56,764 bases of DNA from Microbacteriaceae bacterium UBA1487 (GCA_002325245.1 DCRR01000024.1:67167-123930), one strand, 5' to 3'. Positions 44,797 to 54,460 are shown, counted from the first letter of the stretch. Notes: generated by a model not told the origin, from the letters alone. Made by a program: numbers and translations.

Positions 44797-45294
44797 TCAG
44801 CCCGCTTCGCCCTGCTGACGCCTCGCCGCGATCGGATTGAGGCTCTCCTCCATGAGGTCGTGCAGCGCTGACTGCACGACCGCCGCGTGCGGCACATCGC
44901 GCAGCACGAACGGATGCTCCAGCCCGGTGTTCACACGCACGTCGCCGCTGCCGAAGACGAACTGCAGCCCCGCCTGCCGGACCGTGACGTCGTAGCTGCG
45001 CGAATGCAGAAGCTCCTGGCGCGTGCGCACGACGACACCGCGACGCGCCACGATGCGCCGTGTGGTCACCACGTAGCTGTGATTGAGCCAGGAGACCACC
45101 GGCGCGAGCACCCCGAGAACGACGAGAACACCGGCGGCGACGAACAGCACGGTGTCGTACCACGGCTCCGGCAGGTTGCCCGCGAAATAGCTCGTGGCCC
45201 CGGCGACGACGACCAGCAGCACGCTGGGCCAGAACAGCGCGCGGCCGTGCGAGCGCAGCCGCGCGACGACGACCTCGGGCTCGGCGGCGTTCAC
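44797..45294 (-). CDS. PH-domain (bPH2/DUF304-like) membrane protein, 165 aa
   Basis: Two transmembrane helices (LFWPSVLLVVVAGATSYFAG and VLFVAAGVLVVLGVLAPVVS), then a bacterial pleckstrin-homology-type beta domain (SYVVTTRRIVARRGVVVRTR, DVTVRQAGLQFVFGSGDVRV). The GTG start overlaps the birA stop as GTGA. Position between birA and the purK side is conserved in Actinobacteria (Rv3278c in M. tuberculosis). No function is established. Confidence 0.85.
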   Translation of the reverse strand: MNAAEPEVVVARLRSHGRALFWPSVLLVVVAGATSYFAGNLPEPWYDTVLFVAAGVLVVLGVLAPVVSWLNHSYVVTTRRIVARRGVVVRTRQELLHSRSYDVTVRQAGLQFVFGSGDVRVNTGLEHPFVLRDVPHAAVVQSALHDLMEESLNPIAARRQQGEAG

Positions 45295-46097
45295 GACGGG
45301 TGCCTCACGTGGGTGACATCGCCCGCGGCGACCGCGACGACCGCTGCGCCGTCCGCGGGCGCCACGCGCAGCCGCCCTGCGGCGTCGAGGCCGACGGCGG
45401 TGCCCTCGAGCAGCTCGTTCCCGGGCAGTTCTACGCGGACCGCGCGCCCGAGCGTCGCGCAGACCTCGATCGCCCGTTCGGCGAGCCCGCTCACCTCGGC
45501 ATCGCCGTCGGCGAGCGCGTAGCTCTCAACGAGGGCGCGGAGCCGGCGCAGGTACTCCGCCACGAGCGCGTCGAGAAGGTCGTCGTCCACCGCCACGCCG
45601 AGCACGTCGAGCGACGTGGCGGTCGGCACCGGCAGCTGCGCGGTCGTCATGGCCGTGTTGATGCCCAGACCGAGCACGGCGGCGTCGCCGCTGGGGACGA
45701 GTTCGGCGAGGATCCCGCACAGCTTTCGGCCGTCGACGAGCACGTCGTTCGGCCACTTGAGTCCGGCCTCCAGGTCGGGAATCACCGCGGCGAGCGCATC
45801 GTGCATGGCGACGCCCGCCGCCAGCGGAATCCAGCTGAAGCGCTCCAGCCCGAGCGGCGCGCCGTGGGAGTCCCGCGGGCGCAGATAGATCGAGATCGCG
45901 AGCGAGGCTCCCGCCGGCGCCACCCAGCTGCGGCCGAGACGCCCGCGTCCGGCCGTCTGCGTGTCGGTCAGCAGCGTTGTGAACTCCGCCAGGTCGGTCG
46001 CCGTCGCCAGCGTCACAAGGTCGGCGTTCGTCGACGCGCTCTCGTCACGCCAGAGCAGCTCCGGCACGACGTCGCGACTCGCGCGCCAACTCGTCAT
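45291..46097 (-). CDS. birA: Biotin--[acetyl-CoA-carboxylase] ligase
   Basis: Attaches biotin to the carrier domain of the AccA-type subunit encoded at 54461-56221. TQTAGRGRLGRSWVAPAGAS (the GRGRxGR biotinyl-AMP site) and GLKWPNDVLVDGRKLCGILA (KWPND) are decisive; the C-terminal SH3-like domain follows (VRVELPGNELLEGTAVGLDA). No N-terminal HTH, so it is not a repressor. ATG 46097 lies 6 nt after TAGGCT, so a leaderless transcript is likely. Confidence 0.95.
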   Translation of the reverse strand: MTSWRASRDVVPELLWRDESASTNADLVTLATATDLAEFTTLLTDTQTAGRGRLGRSWVAPAGASLAISIYLRPRDSHGAPLGLERFSWIPLAAGVAMHDALAAVIPDLEAGLKWPNDVLVDGRKLCGILAELVPSGDAAVLGLGINTAMTTAQLPVPTATSLDVLGVAVDDDLLDALVAEYLRRLRALVESYALADGDAEVSGLAERAIEVCATLGRAVRVELPGNELLEGTAVGLDAAGRLRVAPADGAAVVAVAAGDVTHVRHPS

Positions 46098-46103
46098 GCC
46101 GCC

Positions 46104-46109
46104 AGCCTA
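46104..46109 (-). promoter_or_regulatory. Leaderless -10 box of birA
   Basis: TAGGCT on the minus strand, six bases (GGCGGC) before ATG 46097. Confidence 0.55.
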
Positions 46110-46150
46110 GAGCGACATCCCGCGCGCACGAGGAGCCGCGCGCCCGCGCG

Positions 46151-46156
46151 TAAAGT
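46151..46156 (+). promoter_or_regulatory. -10 box of the polyprenol-phosphate-mannose synthase
   Basis: TAAAGT, 9 nt before ATG 46166, giving a leader of only a few bases. Confidence 0.4.
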
Positions 46157-46165
46157 TGACGAACC

Positions 46166-47002
46166 ATGACGGCTTCGCCTGCCTCCGACGCGCCCGCGCG
46201 CGTCGTCATCGTCATGCCCACCTTCAACGAGGCCGAGAACCTCGCCGCGGTGGCGGGCGCGGCGCTCGACGCGCTCCCCCAGGCGCGGCTGCTCGTCGTC
46301 GACGACGCCAGCCCCGATGGCACCGGACGACTCGCCGACGAGCTCGCCGCCGCCGATGCCCGCATTCACGTGCTGCATCGCAGCGGCCGCGAGGGCCTCG
46401 GGGCCGCCTACCTCGCCGGGTTCGCCGCCGTCTTCCGCGATCCGGCGCTCGCCGCCGACGTGATCATCGAGATGGATGCCGACGGCTCGCACCCGGCCAG
46501 CGCCCTGCCGGCGCTGCGCGACCGCCTGCTCGCCGACGAGACGCTCGGACTGGTGATCGGCTCGCGCTGGGTCCCCGGCGGCGGCATCGCCGACTGGCCG
46601 CGCTACCGCAGCCTCCTCAGCCGAGCCGGGAACACCTACGCCCGCGTGCTCCTCGGGCTCGCCGTCCGCGACTCCACCGCCGGTTTCCGCGCCTACCGCG
46701 TCGCCGCGCTGCACGCCGCCATCGACGACGTCGTGCAATCGCATGGATACTGCTTCCAGATCGACCTCGCCCGCCGCGTCGATGCGGCCGGCTTCGGGCT
46801 CGCCGAGGTTCCGATCACGTTCCGCGATCGCGTGCACGGCGCCTCCAAGATGAACGCCCGGATCGTGCTCGAGGCGATGTGGCGGGTCACCGGCTGGGGG
46901 CTCGCGCGCATGCTCGGGCGGGGCATCCGTGGAAAGGTCACCAGGAATCGGCCGACACTTGGGGGATTCCCTCAAGGCGACGTGTCGGGCGGTGCTCGCT
47001 AG
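46166..47002 (+). CDS. Polyprenol-phosphate-mannose synthase-like GT2, 278 aa
   Basis: Makes polyprenyl-phosphate mannose from GDP-mannose on the inner face of the membrane (Ppm1/DPM1 type). VVIVMPTFNEAENLAAVAGA, VVDDASPDGTGRLADEL, RSGREGLGAAYLAGFAAVFR, IIEMDADGSHPASALPAL (DxD), GSRWVPGGGIADWPRYRSLL, DSTAGFRAYRVAALH and EVPITFRDRVHGASKMNARI are the family blocks. There is no membrane domain, unlike the GT2 at 15349-16320. The TAG stop is also the first half of the accD -10 box. Confidence 0.9.
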   Translation: MTASPASDAPARVVIVMPTFNEAENLAAVAGAALDALPQARLLVVDDASPDGTGRLADELAAADARIHVLHRSGREGLGAAYLAGFAAVFRDPALAADVIIEMDADGSHPASALPALRDRLLADETLGLVIGSRWVPGGGIADWPRYRSLLSRAGNTYARVLLGLAVRDSTAGFRAYRVAALHAAIDDVVQSHGYCFQIDLARRVDAAGFGLAEVPITFRDRVHGASKMNARIVLEAMWRVTGWGLARMLGRGIRGKVTRNRPTLGGFPQGDVSGGAR

Positions 47003-47005
47003 GCT
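47000..47005 (+). promoter_or_regulatory. Leaderless -10 box of accD overlapping a stop codon
   Basis: TAGGCT, where TAG is the stop of the mannose synthase gene; seven bases (GAACGGC) then GTG 47013. Confidence 0.55.
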
Positions 47006-47012
47006 GAACGGC

Positions 47013-48607
<1,595 letters not shown>

Positions 48608-48611
<4 letters not shown>

Positions 48612-48829
48612 GCGAGCACGACGGCGCGGCGGCGCAGATCCGCATCACGGGTGGCAACCCCTCCCCGGAGCAGGTCGCGGCGGTCACCGCCGTGCTCAGC
48701 GCGGCACTCGAGCAGCTCGCGGGCGAGGATCGGCCCGTCAACACGGGGCTCGACAGCTGGCAGCGCTCGCAGCGCGGCCTGCGTCGCCCGCTGACACGGG
48801 GCGAGTGGAAACAGTTCCCTCGGCGCTGA
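48608..48829 (+). CDS. accE: Acyl-CoA carboxylase epsilon subunit, 73 aa
   Basis: GTG overlaps the accD stop as GTGA. IRITGGNPSPEQVAAVTAVL at the start and the Trp-containing SWQRSQRGLRRPLTRGEWKQ at the end match the small actinobacterial epsilon subunit that binds AccD-type subunits and boosts activity. Size and position (Rv3281 equivalent) agree. It was too short to stand out by length alone. Confidence 0.88.
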
Positions 48830-49036
48830 ATCAACGAAATCCGTTGCGAAGTCGACGTTTCGCCACCTTTTCCGTTGCGCACAGTTCTGGTGCGTGAGGA
48901 ACTGCCCCTGGATTCGACCCCTCCCCCACGGCGGAACCCCGGAAAACCAGGGGACCGGCCGAAAATGTACCCCGAAAGTCAGCCGAAATGGCGACTACCG
49001 ATTCCGTCGCGCCGAAACAAGGATGGGATCACACGG

Positions 49037-49054
49037 TGTATCCATGCTGATACA
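49037..49054. promoter_or_regulatory. Operator-like palindrome TGTATC-N6-GATACA
   Basis: Perfect 6-6-6 inverted repeat placed where a -35 region would lie for the TAGGGT box at 49074; suitable as a dimeric repressor or activator site. Confidence 0.45.
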
Positions 49055-49073
49055 TCACACTCCGTCGGCGCTC

Positions 49074-49079
49074 TAGGGT
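49074..49079 (+). promoter_or_regulatory. Orphan -10 box
   Basis: TAGGGT on the plus strand with no plus-strand gene behind it; the transcript would start near 49086 and contain both hairpins before running antisense to the 352-aa gene. Confidence 0.35.
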
Positions 49080-49100
49080 AAGGCGCCGAAGGAATGGGGG

Positions 49101-49137
49101 CGAGTCAGGACGACATTCGGGTTGTCGTCCTGACTCG
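49101..49137. terminator. Strong 14-bp stem-loop (terminator or structured RNA)
   Basis: CGAGTCAGGACGAC (49101-49114) pairs without mismatch with GTCGTCCTGACTCG (49124-49137); loop of nine bases. No U tract follows in either direction. Confidence 0.5.
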
Positions 49138-49145
49138 GACGTGAG

Positions 49146-49174
49146 CGAGGGTCGGACGGAGTGTCCGGCCCTCG
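49146..49174. terminator. Second stem-loop, 12 bp with one G-U pair
   Basis: CGAGGGTCGGAC (49146-49157) pairs with GTCCGGCCCTCG (49163-49174) around a five-base loop, eight bases after the first hairpin. Together they may stop convergent transcription or form one RNA. Confidence 0.5.
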
Positions 49175-49265
49175 ACTCCATTTCGGGCGGCATGCCGTCG
49201 GCACCGGGTCCGCCGGCCCCGGCTCCGCCGCGTTCTGTCGGCTGTGCCGGGCCGCCGCAGCGCCG

Positions 49266-50324
49266 CTACTCGCCCGCTTCGACCGTCTCCGGGGCGACGC
49301 GCGGAATCTCCAGCCAGAGCGCGATCTCGTCGTCCTCCAGCGATTCCTGCGCCAGCAGGCTCGCGCTGCCGTCGTCGCTGGTCCGCAGCCCCACGACCGT
49401 CACCGCGATGTCCGAGCCCTCGGGGACGGTCCGGATCACGACCTTGTCAGCCGAGACCGAGCGCAGCGCGCGCGCGAGCTCCTCGAGCACACGCGTGAGC
49501 TCCGCCTCGGGCAGATCGTCGATTCCGCCCTCGTCCAGAAGCGTCACCGTCGTGCCGCGCCGTCGGGCGAGCATCACCTGCTCCCGCACCGCGTCGCTCA
49601 GAAGGCGGCGGCCGCGGATCTCGTCGCGGATGGCGCCCTCCAGGTGCAGGCACTCGGCACGCTGCTCCGGTGTCAGCTCTCCGCCGGAGCGCTGGATGAT
49701 CCGCAGCATCGGCAGCGCCATCAGACTCGTCTGACCGAGCCGGAACTGCCGCTCGTTCAGGTGCGCCTCCTGAGCGGCCTGCCACTCGGTCGCCTCGCGC
49801 TCGGCGCGCGCGAACCGCTGCGAGTCCCGGGCCGCCTTCGCGAGCGTGCTCGTGATGATGTGCGCGACCGCCACCCAGCTCACGCTGCCGACGACGCCGA
49901 GGCTCACCAGGCCGCCGGGGCCGCTCCACAGCAGCGTCTGCACCACCAGCAGTCCGACGCCCACCCAGGCGAAGCCGGGACGGCGCCGCACCGACACGAT
50001 CGCCATGAGGGTTCCGACTGCTGCCACGTACCACGTCGCGTAGCCGTTGCCGCCGGGCCGGTTCGGATCGAGCACCGACGCGACGAGCACCGGAACCGAG
50101 AGCGACACCGCGACCGCGAACGCGGCCGCCCACAGCGGCACTGCCGCGGAGCGACCCGGAGCCAGCGTCACCACGGTGGCCAGCGCGTACAGCCCCATCG
50201 CGACGAACACCGGGGCCGGGTCGCTGGCGAAGCCCCTCGTCAGCGAGTACAGCGCCAGCACCACGTGGTACGTGGAGAACAGCGCCGCCAGCGCGACGAT
50301 CAGATACCGCGGAACGCCGATCAC
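49266..50324 (-). CDS. Membrane protein resembling a degenerate histidine kinase, 352 aa
   Basis: About five N-terminal transmembrane segments (LIVALAALFSTYHVVLALYS, YALATVVTLAPG, FAVAVSLSVPVLVASVL, ...) followed by a cytoplasmic helical region (QRFARAEREATEWQAAQEAH) and an alpha/beta end domain (RGTTVTLLDEGGIDDLPEAE). The layout copies the kinase encoded just upstream, but no phospho-acceptor His motif and no N, G1 or G2 ATP-binding boxes are visible. It may be a pseudokinase partner. GTG start overlaps the kinase stop (GTGA). No family name can be given. Confidence 0.65.
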   Translation of the reverse strand: MIGVPRYLIVALAALFSTYHVVLALYSLTRGFASDPAPVFVAMGLYALATVVTLAPGRSAAVPLWAAAFAVAVSLSVPVLVASVLDPNRPGGNGYATWYVAAVGTLMAIVSVRRRPGFAWVGVGLLVVQTLLWSGPGGLVSLGVVGSVSWVAVAHIITSTLAKAARDSQRFARAEREATEWQAAQEAHLNERQFRLGQTSLMALPMLRIIQRSGGELTPEQRAECLHLEGAIRDEIRGRRLLSDAVREQVMLARRRGTTVTLLDEGGIDDLPEAELTRVLEELARALRSVSADKVVIRTVPEGSDIAVTVVGLRTSDDGSASLLAQESLEDDEIALWLEIPRVAPETVEAGE

Positions 50325-51619
50325 GGGGCGACCTCCTCGGGCTCATCCGCCACCGGAGCGCCGTCGACGTCCGACGCGACCCGCGGATCCGGCCAGAGCA
50401 GGCGCACCCGGGTGCCCTCCCCCGGCGCGGAGACGATCTCGGCGGACCCGCCCGCGCTCGTCACGCGCTCCAGGATCGAGACCCGGACGCCCAGTCGCTC
50501 GGTGGGGACGTCATCGAGCACGAATCCGGGGCCGGAGTCGCCGACCTCCACCGCCACCGCGCCCGAGCCATCGCCGCGGATGCTGATCCACCGTGCCGCG
50601 TCCTCGCCGGCGTGCTGCAAGCTGTTCACAACCGCCTGCATCGCGGCGCTGAACAGGGCCTCTGCGGCGGTCAGCGGAACCGAGCTCGCACGCACATCCT
50701 CGGCAGCGATCCGGATCGATGCCGACATCTTCGACGCGGCCGCCGCGATCCGGCTCGCCAGCGCTGGGCCGCTCACCAGCGCCTCCGCGTCGCGACCGAT
50801 CGCGACCGCGTCGCGCAGGAATCCGATCGCGTTGCCCGCCATCGTCGCCGCCAGCGCCTTCGACTCGGCCGTGTAGGCGCGCGCCGCGGTGAGCAGCGTC
50901 GTCAGCACACTGTCGTGCACAATCGCGTCCACCTGGATCCGCTCCGCCTCCGTCGCGTGCTCGCGCACGGCGTGCCCGTAGCGCTCGAGCGCGGTGGACT
51001 GGGCGCGGTCGACGGTGCGCGCCGCATCCCGCAGGATCGTCGTCACGATCGTCACGAAGCCGCCGAGCAGAATCGCGTAGATCGAGTCGAGCAGCGCCAG
51101 ATCGAACGACACCGCGCCGCCTGCCGGTGTCATGCGCACGATGCCATAGAGCACCGGCATCGCGAACAGGTACACCGTCGCCCAGAGCAGCGGCAGCGCG
51201 AGCGTCGCCATGACGGTCGCCACCGTCAGCAGGAAGTACAGCCAGAAGCTCGAACTCGGCGCTGCCTCCGGATCGATGACGGCGAACGGCCAGCTGATCA
51301 GCGCCACCAGATACACGAGCGGGAACAGCGCGTTGGACGAGGCCAGGGCCCGCCCTCGAATCGAGGCGACTCCCGCGATCAGCAGGCTCGCGACCAGCGC
51401 GTGAACGATCACGAACAGCCACACGCGCGACAGGTTCGGAGCCTGATCGATGATCGCGCCGATCGACTGCAGGAAGAATGCGACGCCGAATCCGGCCGCC
51501 GAGCGCGCGATCACGCGCTCCACGCGCACCCGACTCAGCGGATTGCGAACCTGCCGGCTGGGAGGTCCGCCAAGTACCTCGCTCGGAGCCCGACTAGCGG
51601 GCATCGCCGCCGTCGGCAT
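50321..51619 (-). CDS. Sensor histidine kinase, NarL/DesK-like class, 432 aa
   Basis: About six membrane helices (residues ~40-200), a short coiled linker, then a dimerisation region with VDAIVHDSVLTTLLTAARAY, where the His of HDSV is the likely phospho-acceptor. The HATPase domain has VVNSLQHAGEDAARW (N box), EVGDSGPGFVLDD (G1) and AGGSAEIVSAPGEGTRVRLL (G2). The ligand is unknown; no extracytoplasmic domain is evident, so it may sense within the membrane. ATG 51619 overlaps the regulator stop by 26 bp; a second ATG at 51604 is possible. Confidence 0.83.
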   Translation of the reverse strand: MPTAAMPASRAPSEVLGGPPSRQVRNPLSRVRVERVIARSAAGFGVAFFLQSIGAIIDQAPNLSRVWLFVIVHALVASLLIAGVASIRGRALASSNALFPLVYLVALISWPFAVIDPEAAPSSSFWLYFLLTVATVMATLALPLLWATVYLFAMPVLYGIVRMTPAGGAVSFDLALLDSIYAILLGGFVTIVTTILRDAARTVDRAQSTALERYGHAVREHATEAERIQVDAIVHDSVLTTLLTAARAYTAESKALAATMAGNAIGFLRDAVAIGRDAEALVSGPALASRIAAAASKMSASIRIAAEDVRASSVPLTAAEALFSAAMQAVVNSLQHAGEDAARWISIRGDGSGAVAVEVGDSGPGFVLDDVPTERLGVRVSILERVTSAGGSAEIVSAPGEGTRVRLLWPDPRVASDVDGAPVADEPEEVAP

Positions 51620-52301
51620 CCAGCCCCGGGAGGATGCCGTCTTCGACCGCGCGACGCAGCAGGTCGACCTTCGTGGGGGCGGGACGTCCGACCTCCACGT
51701 ACTTCACACGGATGCGGTCCAGGTACTCGCGTGCCGTCGAGTAGCCGATGCCGAGCTTCTCGGCCGCCAGCTTGAGCGGCAGGCCCGACGCGTACAGGTG
51801 CAGGATCTCGCGCTCGCGTCGACCCAGCTGCGCCTTCGCGAAGTCGCGGTCGGCGTCGATCGCGGTCGCCCACTCCAGGTTGTTGAGCACCTCGCCGCGC
51901 GCGACCGTCGCCGCCGCGGTGATGACGGTGCGCATCGACGAGGCCTTCGGGATCACGCCCGCCGCCCCCGCGGCGAGCGCCTCGCGCACCAGGGTGACCC
52001 GGTCGGCGATGCTGTGCACCAGCACCGCCGCGCCCAGACCCTGCGCCGCCTTCACGTTCTCGGTCACGAGCGAGCCGTCGCCGAGCGACAGGTCGAGCAC
52101 CACGACATCGACCTCGCGGCCGGCCAGACCCTCGACGAGCTCGGCGACCGTGGCGGCGGCGAGCACGAAGTCGTGACCCTCATCCAGGAACGCGGCCTTC
52201 AGCCCGAGGCGCACAGCCTCGTGGTCGTCGACGACGGCCACCCGAACCGGTGCCGTCGAGACTCCACCGTCTTCACGCTCGATCGTCTTCGAGACGTCCA
52301 T
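51594..52301 (-). CDS. NarL/LuxR-type response regulator, 235 aa
   Basis: Receiver domain: VRVAVVDDHEAVRLGLKAAF (acidic pair), VDVVVLDLSLGDGSLVTENV (phospho-Asp), AAVLVHSIADR, AGAAGVIPKASSM (Lys). C-terminal HTH: LGRREREILHLYASGLPLKL and AEKLGIGYSTAREYLDRIRV. It would be phosphorylated by the kinase encoded directly downstream. ATG 52301 is used; the longer open frame would run through the promoter into the next gene. Targets unknown; the orphan palindrome at 49037-49054 is one candidate. Confidence 0.9.
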   Translation of the reverse strand: MDVSKTIEREDGGVSTAPVRVAVVDDHEAVRLGLKAAFLDEGHDFVLAAATVAELVEGLAGREVDVVVLDLSLGDGSLVTENVKAAQGLGAAVLVHSIADRVTLVREALAAGAAGVIPKASSMRTVITAAATVARGEVLNNLEWATAIDADRDFAKAQLGRREREILHLYASGLPLKLAAEKLGIGYSTAREYLDRIRVKYVEVGRPAPTKVDLLRRAVEDGILPGLDADGGDAR

Positions 52302-52343
52302 ACGGTTCCCAGCCTTCCTGAACGGAGCATCGCTCGTCGCGCT

Positions 52344-52349
52344 ATCGTA
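52344..52349 (-). promoter_or_regulatory. -10 box for the two-component operon
   Basis: TACGAT on the minus strand, leader about 36 nt to ATG 52301. Confidence 0.4.
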
Positions 52350-52386
52350 CCCCGACGCTCGGCAGGCGCCGTGGCCCCCGCCCGGG

Positions 52387-53697
52387 TTACACGCGCACGA
52401 GCGTGCCGACCGCCTCCACGTGGTGAGTGTGCGGGAACAGGTCGAAGGCCCGGAGTCGATCCAGGCGGTAGCCGGACTCCTGCAGCGTTGCGACATCGCG
52501 GGCGAACGCCACCGGGTCGCAAGCGACGTAGACGAACTGCGCCGGACGCAGCTCGGTGAGGGCGTCGAGCACGGCCCGGCCGGCGCCGCTGCGCGGCGGA
52601 TCCAGCACGACGGTGGCGGCCGAGAGGCGGGCCCGCTCCGTCGCCGAGGCGTCCGCCAGGGAGCGCACCCACTGCTCGACACGCGCCGTCACGGTGTGGG
52701 CGCCGATCCAGTCGGCGAGGTTCTCGGCGGCGTGCTCGGTGGCGCGCTCATCCGATTCGACACTCGTGATGCGCAGGCTGCTGCCGAACTTGTCGCCGAC
52801 CGCGGCCGCCAGCAGCCCCACCCCGCCGTACAGGTCGAGGTTGGCCGCCTTCGGGTCGAACAGGTCCTCGACGATCCCCGACTGCACCGCCTCGGTGAGG
52901 GTCTGCGGCGCGGCCTCGTGGACCTGCCAGAATCCGGCGTCGTCGACGCGGAACTCGCGATCTCCGACCCGCTCGCGAATGACGCTGCGCGCCTGCTTGC
53001 CGATGATCATGCGCGCGCCGCCCACGCTCGGCGCCAGAACGTCGATGTGCGCCTCGTCGTTCGCCGGGCCTCGCCGCCGGCCGCGAGGCTTCGGCGCGCT
53101 CGCCTGCGCGAGCTCGGGGTAGCGCTCGTCGAGCGGCGCGACCTCGCGCACCGCCTCGGTGGCCAGAGGCAGCGAGGAGACCCGGATGACGCGGTGCGAC
53201 CGGGACGCGAACGGGCCGACCGTGCCGTCGGAGGCGACGTGCAGGCGCACGCGCGTGCGCCATCCGGTGCCGTCCGGGTTGCCGGGCAGCGCCTCCACAT
53301 CGACGTCGCGGGAGAGCTTGGCCATGCGGGCCAGCGCTTCGCGCAGCACCGAGGCCTTCAGCTCGCGCTGGTGGGCCAGCGTGATGTGTCCGAATTCCGC
53401 GCCACCGGGGCGGATCCTCGGATCGCGGTCAACGTCCGCCTCCGGCCAGACGTGCGCCTGCCGGTGCGGGCTCGCCTCCAGCACGCGCACCGTGTCAGCG
53501 CGCCAGAACTTGTCCTTCGAGTCATCGGTGATGTGCGCCAGCACGCGCTCACCGGGGATCGCGTCGGCGACGAACACCACCCGGCCCTCGTGGCGCGCGA
53601 CCGCGACCCCGCCGTGCGCGATGTTGGTAACGTCGAGCTCGACCTCCCGAGGCGGTGCCGAGTCGTGGGTGGCCGTCGTCGATCGTGGGGAACTCAT
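52387..53697 (-). CDS. TrmA/RumA-like RNA (uracil-5) methyltransferase lacking the Fe-S cysteines, 436 aa
   Basis: N-terminal TRAM domain (VTNIAHGGVAVARHEGRVVF, VADAIPGERV), then the SAM-binding Rossmann part LDLYGGVGLLAAAVGDKFGS, VVLDPPRSGAGRAVLDALTE and FVYVACDPVAFARDVATLQE with the catalytic Cys, ending HTHHVEAVGTLVRV. The four cysteines that bind a 4Fe-4S cluster in RumA-type enzymes are absent; the only Cys is the nucleophile. It should methylate uridine in rRNA or tRNA. ATG 53697; the opposite-strand maf start lies 21 bp away. Confidence 0.87.
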   Translation of the reverse strand: MSSPRSTTATHDSAPPREVELDVTNIAHGGVAVARHEGRVVFVADAIPGERVLAHITDDSKDKFWRADTVRVLEASPHRQAHVWPEADVDRDPRIRPGGAEFGHITLAHQRELKASVLREALARMAKLSRDVDVEALPGNPDGTGWRTRVRLHVASDGTVGPFASRSHRVIRVSSLPLATEAVREVAPLDERYPELAQASAPKPRGRRRGPANDEAHIDVLAPSVGGARMIIGKQARSVIRERVGDREFRVDDAGFWQVHEAAPQTLTEAVQSGIVEDLFDPKAANLDLYGGVGLLAAAVGDKFGSSLRITSVESDERATEHAAENLADWIGAHTVTARVEQWVRSLADASATERARLSAATVVLDPPRSGAGRAVLDALTELRPAQFVYVACDPVAFARDVATLQESGYRLDRLRAFDLFPHTHHVEAVGTLVRV

Positions 53698-53718
53698 TCC
53701 ATGAGCATAGGAGTCACG

Positions 53719-54390
53719 GTGTCCGGATCCCTGAGCGCACCCCTCCGTCTCTACCTCGCCTCCACCTCCCCCGCCCGACTCGCCACGCTGCGCGCCGTCG
53801 GGATCGAGCCGATCGCGCTCGCGCCGGGCGTCGATGAAGAGGCCGCCGTGAGCGACGCCGAGGCGTCGCTCGGCGGGCCGCTGGCCGCTCCCGATATGGT
53901 GCAGCTGCTCGCACGCCTCAAGGCCGAAGCGGTCGCCGAGCGCGCGGTCGATGCGTCCGGCGCCCCCCTGAGCGGCCTCGTCCTCGGCGGAGACTCGGCG
54001 TTCGCGATCGGCGGCCAGATCCACGGCAAGCCGCACCATCCCGAGGTGGCGCTCGAGCGCTGGCGAGCGCAGCGCGGCAGGGCCGGGGACCTTCACTCCG
54101 GCCACTGGCTCATCGAGATGCGCGAGGGCACCGCCGTCGCCGCCGTCGGCGCCTCGGCCGTGGCGCGCGTCCAGTTCGCCGCCGACATCGACGACGACGA
54201 GCTGGAGGCCTACGTCGCCACCGGCGAGCCGCTCGCCGTCGCCGGGGCGTTCACAATCGATTCCAAGGGCGCCGGGTACATCGAGCGCATCGACGGCGAC
54301 CCGCACGCGGTGGTCGGTCTGAGCATCCCGCTGCTGCGCACGCTGGTGCGCGAACTCGGGTACTCCTGGCACGACTTGTGGAATCGCTAG
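53719..54390 (+). CDS. maf: Maf-family nucleotide pyrophosphatase
   Basis: House-cleaning nucleoside-triphosphate pyrophosphatase. RLYLASTSPARLATLRAVGI is the Maf signature; LVLGGDSAFAIGGQIHGKPH holds the catalytic Asp; FTIDSKGAGYIERIDGDPHA and VVGLSIPLLRTLVRELGYSW complete the fold. GTG 53719 is chosen because AGGAG lies 5 nt upstream (53709-53713); an ATG at 53701 is the alternative. In M. tuberculosis maf also lies between accE5 and accA3. Confidence 0.92.
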   Translation: MSGSLSAPLRLYLASTSPARLATLRAVGIEPIALAPGVDEEAAVSDAEASLGGPLAAPDMVQLLARLKAEAVAERAVDASGAPLSGLVLGGDSAFAIGGQIHGKPHHPEVALERWRAQRGRAGDLHSGHWLIEMREGTAVAAVGASAVARVQFAADIDDDELEAYVATGEPLAVAGAFTIDSKGAGYIERIDGDPHAVVGLSIPLLRTLVRELGYSWHDLWNR

Positions 54391-54446
54391 CGCGGATCAC
54401 GCCGTTTTTGTTCCCACCGGACAACGGCGAGGGGCGCCGCGCGCAA

Positions 54447-54452
54447 TAGGCT
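54447..54452 (+). promoter_or_regulatory. -10 box of the accA-type gene
   Basis: TAGGCT, 8 nt before ATG 54461; mRNA leader is at most two bases. Confidence 0.5.
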
Positions 54453-54460
54453 GAAGAACT

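Larger units (their letters stand above)
48830..49265. other. 436-bp gene-free region with palindrome, -10 box and hairpins
   Basis: No credible coding frame on either strand; short open frames of 60-70 codons lack family features and a ribosome binding site. The first half is poorer in GC than the genes around it and carries four CCGAAA hexamers (48959, 48972, 48983, 49012). Then follow a palindrome (49037-49054), a TAGGGT hexamer (49074-49079) and two strong stem-loops (49101-49137, 49146-49174). It lies between convergent accE and a kinase-like gene. Confidence 0.6.

Noticed and set aside
48959..49017. CCGAAA hexamers as a CRISPR-like or iteron array
   Set aside because: Only six bases repeat and spacings are unequal (13, 11, 29 bp); no replication or CRISPR genes nearby.
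48875..49081. A 68-codon frame in the gap after accE
   Set aside because: Pro/Arg-rich, no homologous features, no ribosome binding site, overlaps the palindrome and promoter.
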